Below are positions 23,832-33,560 of a stretch of 64,000 bases of DNA, piece after piece. This DNA is from Sophora flavescens. Taxonomy: Eukaryota > Streptophyta > Magnoliopsida > Fabales > Fabaceae. Made by a program: the position numbers and the translations under genes. Position 1 is the first letter of the stretch, and every line of letters starts with the position of its first letter. Location of the stretch: assembly GCA_030762895.1 (NCBI GenBank), contig CM061070.1, positions 31,709,652 through 31,773,651 of the forward strand, read 5' to 3'. Under the pieces are notes generated by a model. It did no database searches. It saw only the letters and a program-made list of their open reading frames with translations, and had not been told where the DNA came from.

Positions 23832-24470
23832 CTTTTTCGGACGGATTTTCGGACGGATTTCGGACGGAATTCGGACGGAATTCGGACGGATTTCGGACGG
23901 AAAATTCATTTCGGACGGATTTCGGACGGAATGGCATCCGTCCGAAAAAGCCCCGTGGGAAATTAGAAAATCCGTCCCAAATTCCGTCCGAAAATATTTA
24001 CGGACGGATTTCGGACGAACGTGGAAATCCGGACTGTGGTTATTTTTCAGACGGATTTCGGACGGATTTATTTTTGTTTTCGGACGGATTTCGGACGGAT
24101 TCTGTGATTTTGTTGGTTATTTTTCGGACGGATTTCGGACGGAATTTTTTATTTTCGGACGGATTCTGTGATTTTGTTGGTTATTTTTCGGACGGATTTC
24201 GGACGGAATTTTTTTATTTTCGGACGGATGCTGTGATTTTGTTGGTTATTTTTTTGACGGATTTCGAGACATTTATTTTTGTTTTCGGACGGATTTGGGA
24301 CGGATCTTTGTGATTTTGTTGGTTATTTTTTGGACGGATTTATTTTTGTTTTGTTTTCGGACGGATTTGGGACGGAATCTTTGTGATTTTGTTGGTTATT
24401 TTTCTGGACGGATTTCGGACGGATTTATTTTTGTTTTCGGACGGATTTGGGACGGATTTCCCACGGAAGA
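23832..24470. repeat. Left subterminal repeats of the CACTA element
   Basis: Dozens of GGACGGATTTCGGACGG words lie here, partly in a roughly 70-80-bp repeat with TGTGATTTTGTTGGTTATTT. In CACTA elements such subterminal motifs are transposase binding sites (established for En/Spm). Confidence 0.85.
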
Positions 24471-24479
24471 ATGAAAAGT

Positions 24480-24680
24480 CGAGAATCTGTCATGGTCGGC
24501 CGTGATGCCCATCACGGTCGTGACATGTCAATCGAGCCAGACCCCCTTCTAGGCGAGAATCGTCACGGCCAGGCCGTGATACCCATCACTACCGTGATGA
24601 GACCATTTAATGAAACAACATTCAAAGCGGTAAGTCATCACGGCCAGTGTGATGCCCATCACGGCCGTGACGGATCACTT
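24480..24680. repeat. Block of ATCACGGCCGTGA palindromic words inside the CACTA element
   Basis: GGCCGTGATGCCCATCACGG and related words (GTCACGGCCAGGCCGTGAT, ATCACGGCCGTGACGG) occur at about 24489-24522, 24561-24600 and 24625-24672. The same words stud the LTRs at 2530-2560, 45545-45850 and 49990-50290, although these elements are otherwise unrelated. Confidence 0.7.
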
Positions 24681-24859
24681 CACTTACATTACAGTTTCAC
24701 TATCTATGCGAATTATATGGCACCGATCACTAACATTTGCAGTTTCACATTCAATCACAAAATCAAATTTGACTATTGTTACAAAATACAGTCTTGGTAC
24801 CATACAACTTCTAAAAATCAAATACCAATTGCTGCATGCAATCCAAAAGTCATGACTTA

Positions 24860-25849
24860 AAAACTATAAGAAGATCAAACCACTGTGAATTGTGAAAGTC
24901 ATGTAATGAACCAAAAAGTTGAGGAAACTGAGAATCCAGCCTCTCCAAATTTGCTGACATTTTTCCTTTAGAAGTAGAATGACCTGCATCAATGGAGATG
25001 CCCCCACGATACACCTGAAAGATTTATATCCAACAATTCAGTAAAATAATGAACCTTTCCATCATCCAAGCAAGTCAATTAATTAACAAACAGAAATAAG
25101 TGCACACATGTGTTCAACTGTACTCTAGAACCCCAAAAGAACTGAGCCGAGAAAGAAGCCCATGTGATCTATACTGTTTAGTATAGCCGTCTGAGCAAAT
25201 ATACATGCTACAGATCAGTAAGATCGATGGTACTTCCAATAAGAGAGAAAAGGTTGAAACATGTAAGTTGCACTGAATATAACAAACATTATCTAATGAT
25301 AATGAATCTTCAAATAGTACAAAACATATCGTAAGTAAAAACATGGCCTTGAATGTACACTACACATTGCAACTCATACAAGGCAAGCAACTAAAACTAA
25401 ATCATGTCCCCCAATAACATAAAGTACACCCAAAGATCTCCCAAACAGATATTTATAAAATTTACATTCTTATAATCTAATTCATCAGCAAAAACTATTT
25501 CCACAAAAGGAGGATGAAATTCTTAGAATACCTGTATAGTAGCAGCAGTCACGATATCCAAAAGTGTGTTAGTAGTGCAACTATTGGATTGCAATCTGAT
25601 TCGTCCTGGCTCCACATCCACCGAGCTCCTTGACCAGAATGCAAAGGTAGATGAATCAAATTTCTGCATAATTAAATTAGAAACATATTATATTGAGACT
25701 AGTTACAAAAATTAATTTTGAAGAAATAGTCAAAATGTCAATAAGGAAGCTAACAAACTTACTTCACATCTTGTTATGTTCTCAAGAGGATATATTCTCA
25801 ATGTTCGACTGGTATTTGGATCTAACATACGAATTCCATCCAAACCAAT
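24860..25849 (-). pseudogene. FREE1-like fragment: Captured gene fragment: FREE1/FYVE1 internal exons inside the CACTA element
   Basis: On the minus strand, two exons with intact splice sites can be read. Exon 25763-25849 is 29 codons, with IGLDGIRMLDPNTSRTLR and IYPLENITRCE. Exon 25532-25663 is 44 codons, with FAFWSRSSVDVEPGRIRLQS and TNTLLDIVTAA. These match the plant-specific region just before the FYVE domain of FREE1, the ESCRT-associated endosomal sorting protein. A third candidate exon begins at 25014 after a TTTCAG acceptor (VYRGGISIDAGHSTSKGK...). It is not recognisable as FREE1 and may come from another gene. No FYVE domain, start codon or stop region of FREE1 is present. Retained introns mean capture from DNA, not from mRNA. 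Confidence 0.8.
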
Positions 25850-25904
25850 CTGAAAGGATAAACATTGAGAAAATCACTAATTCAGAACAGCAGCCACAGA
25901 TTAG

Positions 25905-26375
25905 AATTTCGGACGGATCAAGGAAAATATATGAATTAACGCAATCCGTCCGAAATCCGTCCGAAAATTTCGGACGGATTACGGACGGAAAATGGAAAAT
26001 ATATGAATTAACGGAATCCGTCCGAAATCCGTCCGAAATTTTCGGACGGATTTCGGACGGAAAATGGAAAATATATGAATTAACGGAATCCGTCCGAAAA
26101 TTTCGGACGGATTTTGGACGGATCAAGGAAAATATATGAATCCGTCCGAAATCCGTCCGAAATTTCGGACGGATTTGGGACGGATTAAGAATAATATAAG
26201 AATTAACGAATCCGTCCGAAATCCGTCCGAAATTTCGGACGGATTTCGGATGGATTCCGGACGGATCATGGAAAATATAAGAATTAACGAAATCCGTCCG
26301 AAATCCGTCCGAAATTTTCGGGAAATTTCGGACGGAACCATTTCCGTCCGAAAATTCCGTCCGAAAAATCCATTT
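25905..26375. repeat. Right subterminal repeats of the CACTA element
   Basis: Alternating AATCCGTCCGAAATCCGTCC and its complement alternate with GGAAAATATATGAATTAACG spacers, a repeat of about 80 bp present about five times. The spacers have no counterpart in the left array, though the GGACGG core is the same. Confidence 0.85.
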
Positions 26376-26751
26376 TTCTAGTAGTGCGGGGTTAGTCCAA
26401 GTGAGACTCTCTCGTGGGTTCTCCTCTTTTTATAATAGGATTCTCATATCTTTTAGAGATCTGGATTTATCTCCTTTTATCTCTTAAATCTCTTTTGAGA
26501 TGTGATTTCCTTAATTTAAGGGATATTATCTCTTTTAACCAGATAAGGTTATTTCAGATAATATGGGAATTTATTTAAGGATGATATCAATATCCTATCC
26601 CTTTATTTAAGGGATATTATCTCTTTTAACCGGACACGGATATTTCAGATAATATCAGGATAATTAAAGGTGATATTAACTTCTTATCCTTAATTTCCGG
26701 ATTGGGCCGGGTATTCAAGCTCGGTGACCGGGTTTCACTCGTCAGTACACA

Positions 26752-26874
26752 AGTCCCCCCAAGCTTTGAGCTAGTAAAGCATGGAAGCTTTCATGACATT
26801 AGCCGAGCTTAGGAACTTGGTTTCATCTTTTGGTCTTTTAGCTCGGTGAGGTGATTGGCCGAGCTTGATACTTC

Positions 26875-26920
<46 letters not shown>

Positions 26921-27190
26921 TCCAACTCGGTGAGCAGCTCGGGTGACCGAGCTTGATGCTTCAAGGTACCGAGCTCTATGTCTCGGCTCATACACAAGCC
27001 CCCCAAGCCGATTGTGTGGAAGCTTTTTTCAAAGGAGCCGAGGCTAGCCGAGGTGGAGGTGATCACCTGAGTTTCGTGCTGAGGCCATACTTTCTCGATT
27101 CCCGAGATGGAAAAAAGACGTTACTCTGTGCGACGCGTGGCCTTCACGACATCATTTCCGAGGCTTGCGCTGTAGTTGCGTGCTCAAACA
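26752..27190 (-). mobile_element. 3' internal end of the minus-orientation LTR element, with PPT
   Basis: It matches 33137-33560 in inverted orientation, including an (AT)n microsatellite and an antisense open frame (LQGTELYVSA, EAFF-GAEASRGGGDHLSF, FLDSRDGK). The polypurine tract (minus AAGCTTGGGGGGACT) borders the LTR. Similarity to the right copy stops at about 27180. Confidence 0.75.
26881..26918. repeat. (AT)n microsatellite
   Basis: 38 bases of alternating AT lie inside the LTR-element 3' region. The matching position in the inverted copy (33401-33435) also holds (AT)n, so it is part of the element. Confidence 0.9.
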
Positions 27191-28700
27191 ATAAGTCGAG
27201 AGCCGGAGCTCAACCGAGTGGAGAGCCGGGAGTAGGAGCTCAAACCAGTAGTCGGGAGCCGGAGCTCAACCACGTAGGGAGCTTGGAGCTTGACCTAGTA
27301 GTCGGGAGCTGGAGCTCAACCGAGTAGTCGGGAGCTGGAGCTCAACCGAGTAGGGAGCCCGAGCTTCTCATTTCAAGTTGTCGAGCTTCACATTTCGGCC
27401 AATTCTTAGGTTCAGCAGGCTCGGTGGGCGAGTCTAGTAATCATTTCCCTTTGATTGTTGGTGACCTAGCTTTATTTCTTGTCCAATATTTTAGTTTGGT
27501 AGGCTCGGTGGCCGAGTTTAATATCTCGATCGGTATATAAGCTCCCCAAGCTTTGAGCTCAGAAGAGCGCAAAAGCTTTTATGAAAGAAGCTGAGCTTGT
27601 ACTTAGTGTTGATAAAGTACTGGATTTGCATGGATGCTCTTACTTCGACTAATCAAGCTTGGTGGCCGAGTTTCACATCTCGAGCAGTACTTGAGTTTAG
27701 TGGTTGAGGTTCACATCTCGGCCAGTAACATGTTCTGAACAGAAGATACTTCAATCTTACCTTTATTAAGACAATTTTAGAAGCTGGTAGCTGAGATTCA
27801 ACTTATCAATGATTCAGGCTCGAACCAATCTTTTGGAGAGTCAAGTTCAAACTCGGTCATTAGGAATTTACCTCGGTGCTTGTATTTCATCCTTTAATTT
27901 TTGATGCTTTCAAGATGCTTATCTTGAGAGTTTGAACTTGACTCACCTTTTTCCGAATTTAGCTCGGTCTTTGAAGCTTTTGAGAGCTCTTTAACATTTT
28001 CTTCAAGTAGCTCTTAACCCTTTCATCTGGTGGATTTTGAAATACTCACTAACTTGAAACTTGACCTCGAATGTCATTATTTTTCCCGATCTTGAAGGTG
28101 TGTCTCAGAATAAAAATATCTTTTCCAATTTGTATGAGAAAATAGTTTTCATACAAGTTCTTCGAGCTGTAGGCTAAGGGATATCCTTTTTTTGTAATTT
28201 CTGAGAATATCCTTCCTTTATCCCCATAAGCCCCCCAAGCTCCGAGCTTGAAATAAGCGAAAGAGCTTAAATGTCAACCCGCATGTCTTAGCACGCTTTT
28301 TGGTGTCGAGGACTTTGGACTATGATTCGCGGGAGCATTGCTCGGAAATCCGTTTTTTGTAGAACCAAGTCTTTCTTGGGTTATCGGCTTACTTGGCCGA
28401 GCACTGCTTGGATTTTTGTGCGGAGCCAAGTCTTACTTGGGATTCCGGCTTATTTGGTTGAACACTACCAGGATTTCCTTCGAATCTCGGGTCTCTAACA
28501 TGCATGATCTGCTGTGGACATTATCTTGGTGCGAAGGTGTTGTGCTTGGCCTAGGATTTTTAGTGCGAGGAAGGAAGCATTGCTCGACCTCGACTTTTTT
28601 CTGTGCGTAATGGGAGGGAGCATAGCTCGACCTTGGATTTTTGGTGTGAGGGAGCAATGCTCGACCTCGGCTTTCTAGGCTTCTGCCCTTTGTTCTTGGC
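27191..28700. mobile_element. Internal non-coding region of the LTR element, with short GGAGCTCAACC repeats
   Basis: Positions 27205-27365 repeat a roughly 27-bp phrase (AGTAGTCGGGAGC-GGAGCTCAACC) several times. The rest is rich in GCTCGG/CCGAGC words typical of this family. No intact protein could be read; short frames around 28338-28610 are not recognisable. The shorter right copy lacks this region. Confidence 0.55.
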
Positions 28701-29157
28701 TAGACAATTTTAACTCTGGCCCTTTAGTGGTTTCTCAAGTTATTAAGCCAGCATATGCTCGGCTTTTACTAGAATTGGGCCATGACGCGAGCATGAAAGC
28801 TGCGGCTGCTTATGCTCTGAGTCTCCTCCATTACCTGTTTTTCGAGCCACGAGCTTTCTAATAATGAAAAGTATAAAGGCGGAAGCTGCTCGAACTTTGC
28901 ACACTGGGGATGAGCTTGAAAAAGCCGTGGCAAAGTGTGAAGAGCAAGCTCGGCTAATTGGGCAATTGAAAACTCGAAATGTCAAGCTTGAGAAGACCAA
29001 CTCTTCTCCTCAATCCGAACTCTTTAAAACGAAAGGATTGACTTTCAGAGGGCTGCCAAGGCTTTAAAGCTTTCCCTTGACAATCTTCAGCAGTTTCTGG
29101 CTACTAAGAAAAAAGAAGGTTAATTGCAAGCTTCAGTTCAAGTTGAAGGAAGCTAAA
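28700..29157 (+). pseudogene. Coiled-coil remnant of the family's antisense ORF
   Basis: Interrupted frames read LLLELGHDASMKAAAA and then, at 28864-29064, a charged helix (AARTLHTGDELEKAVAKCEE, LIGQLKTRNVKLEKT) typical of the C-terminal coiled coil of plant-mobile-domain-type retroelement ORFs. The text breaks at 29157 (QVEGS-like frame, AAGCTAAA) where another LTR starts. Its continuation is found inverted at 33135-32795. It runs against the LTR orientation of this left element. Confidence 0.5.
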
Positions 29158-29780
29158 GAGTGAAACCCGGCCACCGAGCTTGAATACCCGGCCCAATCCG
29201 GAAATTAAGGATAAGAAGTTAATATCACCTTTAATTATCCTGATATTATCTGAAATAATCATGTCCGGTTAAAAGAGATAATATCCCTTAAATAAAGGGA
29301 TAGGATATTGATATTATCCTTAAATAAATCCCCATATTATCTGAAATAACCTTATCTGGTTAAAAGAGATAATATCCCTTAAATTAAGGAAATCACATCT
29401 CCAAAGAGATTTAAGAGATAAAAGGAGATAAATCCAGATCTCTAAAAGATATGGGAATCCTATTATAAAAGGAGGAGAACCCATGAGAGAGCCTCACTTG
29501 GACTAACTCCGATAACTCTCCCTTAAGTGTATTAGAGGACTAGCTCGACCAAGAGACTATTGAAGAGTCCTTGCTCGCTAGTACCCACCGGATACAAAAT
29601 TAGGAGATCGAGAACACCGTATGGTCAAGGGTTGAACCTAGAACTACGTCTGGCTTTGATTCCCACGTAGGACCGGAATATTACATTCTATCAAGCCAAA
29701 GTCTAAAACAACCCCCATTGTTCACTCTTGGTTAAACGTTCTAAGGCGAGATTCCGGCAAGTCGGATCTCAGCAGGAACA
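29158..29780 (+). repeat. 5' LTR of the gene-carrying element
   Basis: It begins GAGTGAAACCCGGCC, which corresponds to a position about 13 bases inside the 3' LTR, and ends CAGGAACA directly before the primer site. It lacks a short ATTGGGATAC segment present at about 34084 in the 3' LTR. Confidence 0.85.
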
Positions 29781-29782
29781 TT

Positions 29783-29799
29783 TGGCGCCCACCGTGGGG
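29783..29799 (+). other. Primer binding site
   Basis: TGGCGCCCACCGTGGGG lies two bases after the LTR end, a common Ty3/gypsy primer-site form. It proves the plus orientation of this element. Confidence 0.75.
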
Positions 29800-29936
29800 C
29801 CAGGTAAAACTTTGCCCCGACCACTCAATCAACGACCATCAACCACCGTGCTACCATGGACACCAGACGCACTACAACACTCACAACGAGCACCTCCAAC
29901 TCCTCTTCCCTTCTCTCTGAATACTGAGTCAACTCG

Positions 29937-30480
29937 GTGGGAACAGAATGGATCCGGACATGTCCCCCCGCGACGGTGTCATATTGGTGCTACAGCTGTA
30001 CTCTTTTCGTTAACCTCTCGGACCAACACGACGTCGTTTGCCCCCACTGCCAAAACGGCTTCGTCGAACAGATCCACGACGATGTCAATTCTTCGGCGAT
30101 GTCCCTCTTCTCCGACGATGCATTTCAAACTCCGAGGAGACCAGGCTTCTGTCGGAGACGCCGCAACACTGGCAACCACTCTCCATTCAACTCTGTCACC
30201 GTCCTCCGCGGAACCAACGACGGCAACGATGGAGTCGATGCCGACGATTGAGATCTCAGAACCGCACGTGGATGCGGAAACGCATTGCGCGGTATGCAAA
30301 TATGCGTTCGAGACCGGTTCGGAGGCACGTGAGATGCCGTGCAAGCACCTTTACCACTCCGATTGCATCATCCCATGGCTCTCGATGAGGAACTCGTGCC
30401 CTGTGTACCGTCACGAGTTGCCGTCCGATCAGAATCCGTTGGAAAGCAGAATCAATGGTCAGATCGACGAGGAAGCGGTA
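29937..30480 (+). pseudogene. Captured RING-H2 E3 ubiquitin ligase fragment (RZF/RDUF type), frameshifted
   Basis: An N-terminal zinc ribbon (SYWCYSC ... VVCPHCQNGFVEQI) is read in one frame (to 30251). The RING-H2 finger is read in another (CAVCKYAFETGSEAREMPCK, HLYHSDCIIPWLS, NSCPVYRHELP, about 30280-30425). This is the two-finger architecture of plant RZF/RDUF-type cytosolic E3 ligases. At least one frameshift separates the fingers. The seventh zinc-binding Cys of the RING is Tyr (CPVY instead of CPVC), so the domain could not fold normally. The C-terminal region after about 30480 is not of this family. It sits about 200 bp after the retroelement primer site, where gag would start. Confidence 0.8.
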
Positions 30481-30583
30481 GTGAAGAGGCGTCCGACGAG
30501 GGGAGAGGAACACACCAAATTGGAGGCGCTGAACAGCTTGGATTTTTGGATCTTGTTCGTGTCTGGGTGGCGTTGGAACCAGT

Positions 30584-31003
30584 TTGGCGGTGAAAAAAAA
30601 ATTGGGTCAAATCGGTTTGGCTCTCGGGTACACCGATGCTTCAATCTTCGTCTCTTCGGCTTCGGAGCACTTCATCAAGAAGGCTGCAACACCTAGACTT
30701 CTTTGGAATGCAGCATCTCAGATTCAAATTGTTGTTGGTTACATACTCCTGGCCATGGCGATGCCTGGTTCCCTCTACATTGGGTCTGTTATAGTTGGCA
30801 TATGCTAGGGTGTCCGGCTATACATCACAGTCCCAACAACCTCTGAGTTATTTGGACTCAAATATTATGGTCTGATTTACAACATTCTCATCCTCAACCT
30901 TCCTCTTGGCTCTTTTCTCTTTTCCGGACTGCTTGCCGGGATACAGTATGATAGGGAGGCGACCGCCACAGCGGGAAGCACGACTACCACAGCTCGTCCT
31001 TAG
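30584..31003 (+). pseudogene. Captured fragment of an NFD4/nodulin-like MFS transporter
   Basis: One frame reads GQIGLALGYTDASIFVS, then SEHFIKKAATPRLLWNAASQ and GYILLAMAMPGSLYIGS, a TAG at 30805-30808, then TSELFGLKYYGLIYNILIL and GSFLFSGLLAGIQYD. These are consecutive transmembrane segments of the plant nodulin-like / NUCLEAR FUSION DEFECTIVE 4-like membrane-protein family. The stretch between IFVS and SEHF looks shorter than in family members, and the TAG interrupts it. It is joined directly to the RING fragment, so the retroelement acquired pieces of two unrelated genes. The open frame then runs on into element sequence. Confidence 0.75.
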
Positions 31004-31529
31004 AGCTCGGCCACCGCAACTCGGTCACCACAGCTCGAGCTCGGAGAGCTGAAGAAGATGTCTCAGAGAGATGAAGAAGATATCTTACAGGGCTCGGCCA
31101 ACACAGCTTGGTCTAGAGGGCTCGACCGTATGGGCTTGAGGGAATGCTTAAATCAAAGGCCGCGAAATGCTCAGGTGATATTGTTCTTTAAATCTAGTTT
31201 AAATCTAATATGATTTGATATGTTTTGCTCCACGCCTTTAATGTTGTGTCATGTAGCATCATATCATATTATTCATATATTTGAGCAAAGTGATGTTCGG
31301 ATGATACCACTCCCAGAATCACAAAATTTGCAACTACAAAGTAGTTGAGCTCCGGCTCCCTTGAAAATAACAGGTCGAAGCTCCGTGCTTCCCTTTCCAC
31401 AAGGTCGAGCCTTGCTCCCTTAAAAACTCACAGTTCAGCTCCGGCTCCCGAAAGGTCGAGCCAAAACTCCCTCTCAAAATTTGATTAAGAGGAAGACAAG
31501 TCAGAGCTCCTCAATTTAAAACCATAGAG
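31004..31529. other. Internal non-coding sequence of the LTR element
   Basis: It is rich in AGCTCGGCC and GGTCGAGC words like the rest of the family. No protein or distinct repeat is recognised. Confidence 0.4.
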
Positions 31530-32565
31530 GTGATCGAAACGCTGAACCTAAAGAGGCAAGAGCCTAAAAAGATGACCGAGCTAAAGTCGACCGAGCCGTT
31601 GTCGAAGTGCCGAACCTAAAGAGGCAAGAGCCTAAAAAGGTGATCGAGCTAAAGTCGACCGAACCGTTGTCGAAGTGCCGAACCTAAAGAGGCAAGAGCC
31701 TAAAAAGGTGATCGAGCTAAAGTCGACCGAACCGTTGTCGAAATGCCGAACCTAAAGAGGCAAGAGCCTAAAAAGGTGACCGAGCTAAAGTCGACCAAGC
31801 CGTTGTCGATGTGGCGAACCTAAAGAGGCAAGAGCCTAAAAAGGTGATCGAGCTAAAGTCGACAGAGCCGTTGTCGAAATGCCGAACCTAAAGAGGAAAT
31901 AGCCTAAAAAGGTGACCGAGCTAAAGTCGACCGAGCCGTTGTCGAAATGCCGAACCTAAAGAGGTAAGAGCCTAAAAAGGTGACCGAGCTAAAGTCGATC
32001 GACCCGTTGTCGAAGTGCCGAACCTAAAGAGGCAAGAGCCTAAAAAGGTGATCGAGCTAAAGTCGACCGAGCCGTTCTCGAAATGCCGAACCTAAAGAGG
32101 CAAGAGCCTAAAAAGGTGACCGAGCTAAAGTCGACCGAGCCGTTGTCGAAATGCCGAACCTAAAGAAGCAAGAGCCTAAAAAGGTGATTGAGCTAAAGTC
32201 GACCAAGCCGTTGTCGAAACGCGGAACCTAAAGAGGCAAGAGCCTAGAAGGTGATCGAGCTAAAGTCGACCGAGCCGTTGTCGAAACGCCGAACCTAAAG
32301 AGGCAAGAGCCTAAAAAGGTGACCGAGCTAAAGTCGACCGAGCCATCGTCGAAACGCCGAACCTAAAGAGGCAAGAGCCTAAAAAGGTGACCGAGCTAAA
32401 ATCGATCGAGCTATCGTCGAAACGCCGAACCTAAAGAGGCAAGAGCCTAAAAAGGTGACCAAGCTTAAATCGACCGAGCTGTCGTCGAAACGCCGAACCT
32501 AAAGAGGCAAAAATGCCTGATCGAAGTGGCCGACCAAGCTAAAATCGAAAAACCGAACCTAAAAA
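31530..32565. repeat. 68-bp tandem array, about 15 copies
   Basis: GAACCTAAAGAGGCAAGAGC recurs at 31544, 31612, 31680, 31748 and 31816 (exactly 68 bp) and on to about 32555. The rest of the unit reads CTAAAAAGGTGAYCGAGCTA and GTCGACCGAGCCGTTGTCG. Units differ by a few substitutions and degrade toward the right end. It lies inside the LTR element. Confidence 0.9.
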
Positions 32566-33136
32566 GGTAAGCAAGAAAAAAATGAAACAGTTAACTACGA
32601 TAGGGTCGAGCTCAAAAAACTCACGAGGCCAAATTAAAATGCCAAGCACCAAAGGCGAGTAAAAACTTAGGAAAGTTAACCAAGCAAATCCAAATGCTGG
32701 GTAAAATACCATAAGTATGAAGTCTTTATCATCCATAAAGCAAAAGTACATAGGGCATAGCCAAGAGTACAAAATATCTTAAAAATTTGCTGAGTCACTC
32801 ATAGACGTTCCCATAAGCAAAGACACCATCAAGCTTGAAATCAATAGTGTCTTCAGCTTGCGAAGGAGCAACCGAGGATGGCTCGAGCACGACCACTTCA
32901 GTTCCTCTATTCTCCTCCTCTCCCCCAACCTGCTCCTCATTATTCTCCTCTTCCTCATCATCGAGCTAGGACCAAGGAACCATTATGCCATCTTTATTAA
33001 AATCCTTGTCCACACCAGCCCTCAATAGATCGAAATCAGGAAGAAAGCGATGGATTTGTTTTTTAGCACGCGAGAACTCATAAACGCGTTCCCTTATAAT
33101 CTGGGCTTTAGCTTCCTTCAACTTGAACTGAAGCTT
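32566..33136 (-). pseudogene. C-terminal part of the antisense ORF of the LTR element
   Basis: On the minus strand from 33136 the frame reads KEAKAQIIRERVYEFSRAKK, HRFLPDFDLLRAG, a stop, then an acidic stretch (LDDEEEENNEEQVGGEEENR), a Ser/Glu tail and stop near 32795. It continues the coiled-coil ORF seen in the other orientation at 28700-29157. The downstream part to 32566 is its 3' flank. A deletion fuses it at about 33137 to the LTR-proximal region. ORFs antisense to the LTRs are known from the Tat lineage. Confidence 0.55.
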
Positions 33137-33396
33137 GAACTACAACGCAAGCCTCAGAAATGATGCCGTGAAGGCCACACGTCGCACAAAGTAACGTCTC
33201 TTTTCCATCTCGGGAATCGAGAAAGTATGGCCTCAGCACGAAACTTAGGTGATCACCTCCACCTCGGCTAGCCTCGGCTCCTTCGAAAAAAGCTTCCACG
33301 CAATCGGCTTGGGGGACTTGTGTATAAGCCGAGACATAGAGCTCGGTACCTTGAAGCGTCAAGCTCGGTCACCTGAGCTGCTCACCGAGTTGGAGG

Positions 33397-33400
<4 letters not shown>

Positions 33401-33435
<35 letters not shown>
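33401..33435. repeat. (AT)n microsatellite
   Basis: It matches the microsatellite at 26881-26918 in the inverted copy. Confidence 0.85.
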
Positions 33436-33438
<3 letters not shown>

Positions 33439-33560
33439 GAAGTATGAAGCTTGGCAAATCACCTCGCCGAGCTGAAAGAGCAAAAGATAAAACCAAGTTC
33501 CTAAGCTCGACTAATGTCATGAAAGCTTCCACGCTTTACTAGCTCAAAGCTTGGGGGGCT

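Larger units (their letters stand above)
23815..26386. mobile_element. CACTA (En/Spm) transposon, 2572 bp, non-autonomous, TSD CGG
   Basis: The termini are CACTACTAGAAATCC on the left and, inverted, CACTACTAGAAAAATGG on the right. CGG duplications lie at 23812-23814 and 26387-26389. The empty site (TTACCGGGGTTAG) can be read in the intact LTR at about 33924-33936. Dense subterminal arrays of TTTCGGACGG lie at both ends. There is no transposase: the middle holds a block of ATCACGGCCGTGA words and gene fragments on the minus strand. It moved after the LTR was already in place. Confidence 0.95.
23535..26751 (-). repeat. LTR (TGTGTACTGAC...GGAACA family), minus orientation, split by a CACTA element
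   Basis: Positions 23535-23814 plus 26390-26751 form one LTR of about 642 bp, the reverse complement of 33561-34207. It is preceded, in element orientation, by a GCTTGGGGGGACT polypurine tract, so it is a 3' LTR. It carries the GATATTATCTC/AAATAAAGGGATA words seen in the other two copies. The CACTA insertion divides it exactly, with TSD CGG. Confidence 0.85.

Noticed and set aside
29979..30593. Several overlapping frames on both strands over the RING fragment
   Set aside because: Shadows of GC-rich captured coding sequence; only the frames with zinc-finger motifs are meaningful.
31530..32565. CRISPR-like regular repeat
   Set aside because: Uniform 68-bp head-to-tail units without variable spacers, in a plant retroelement.
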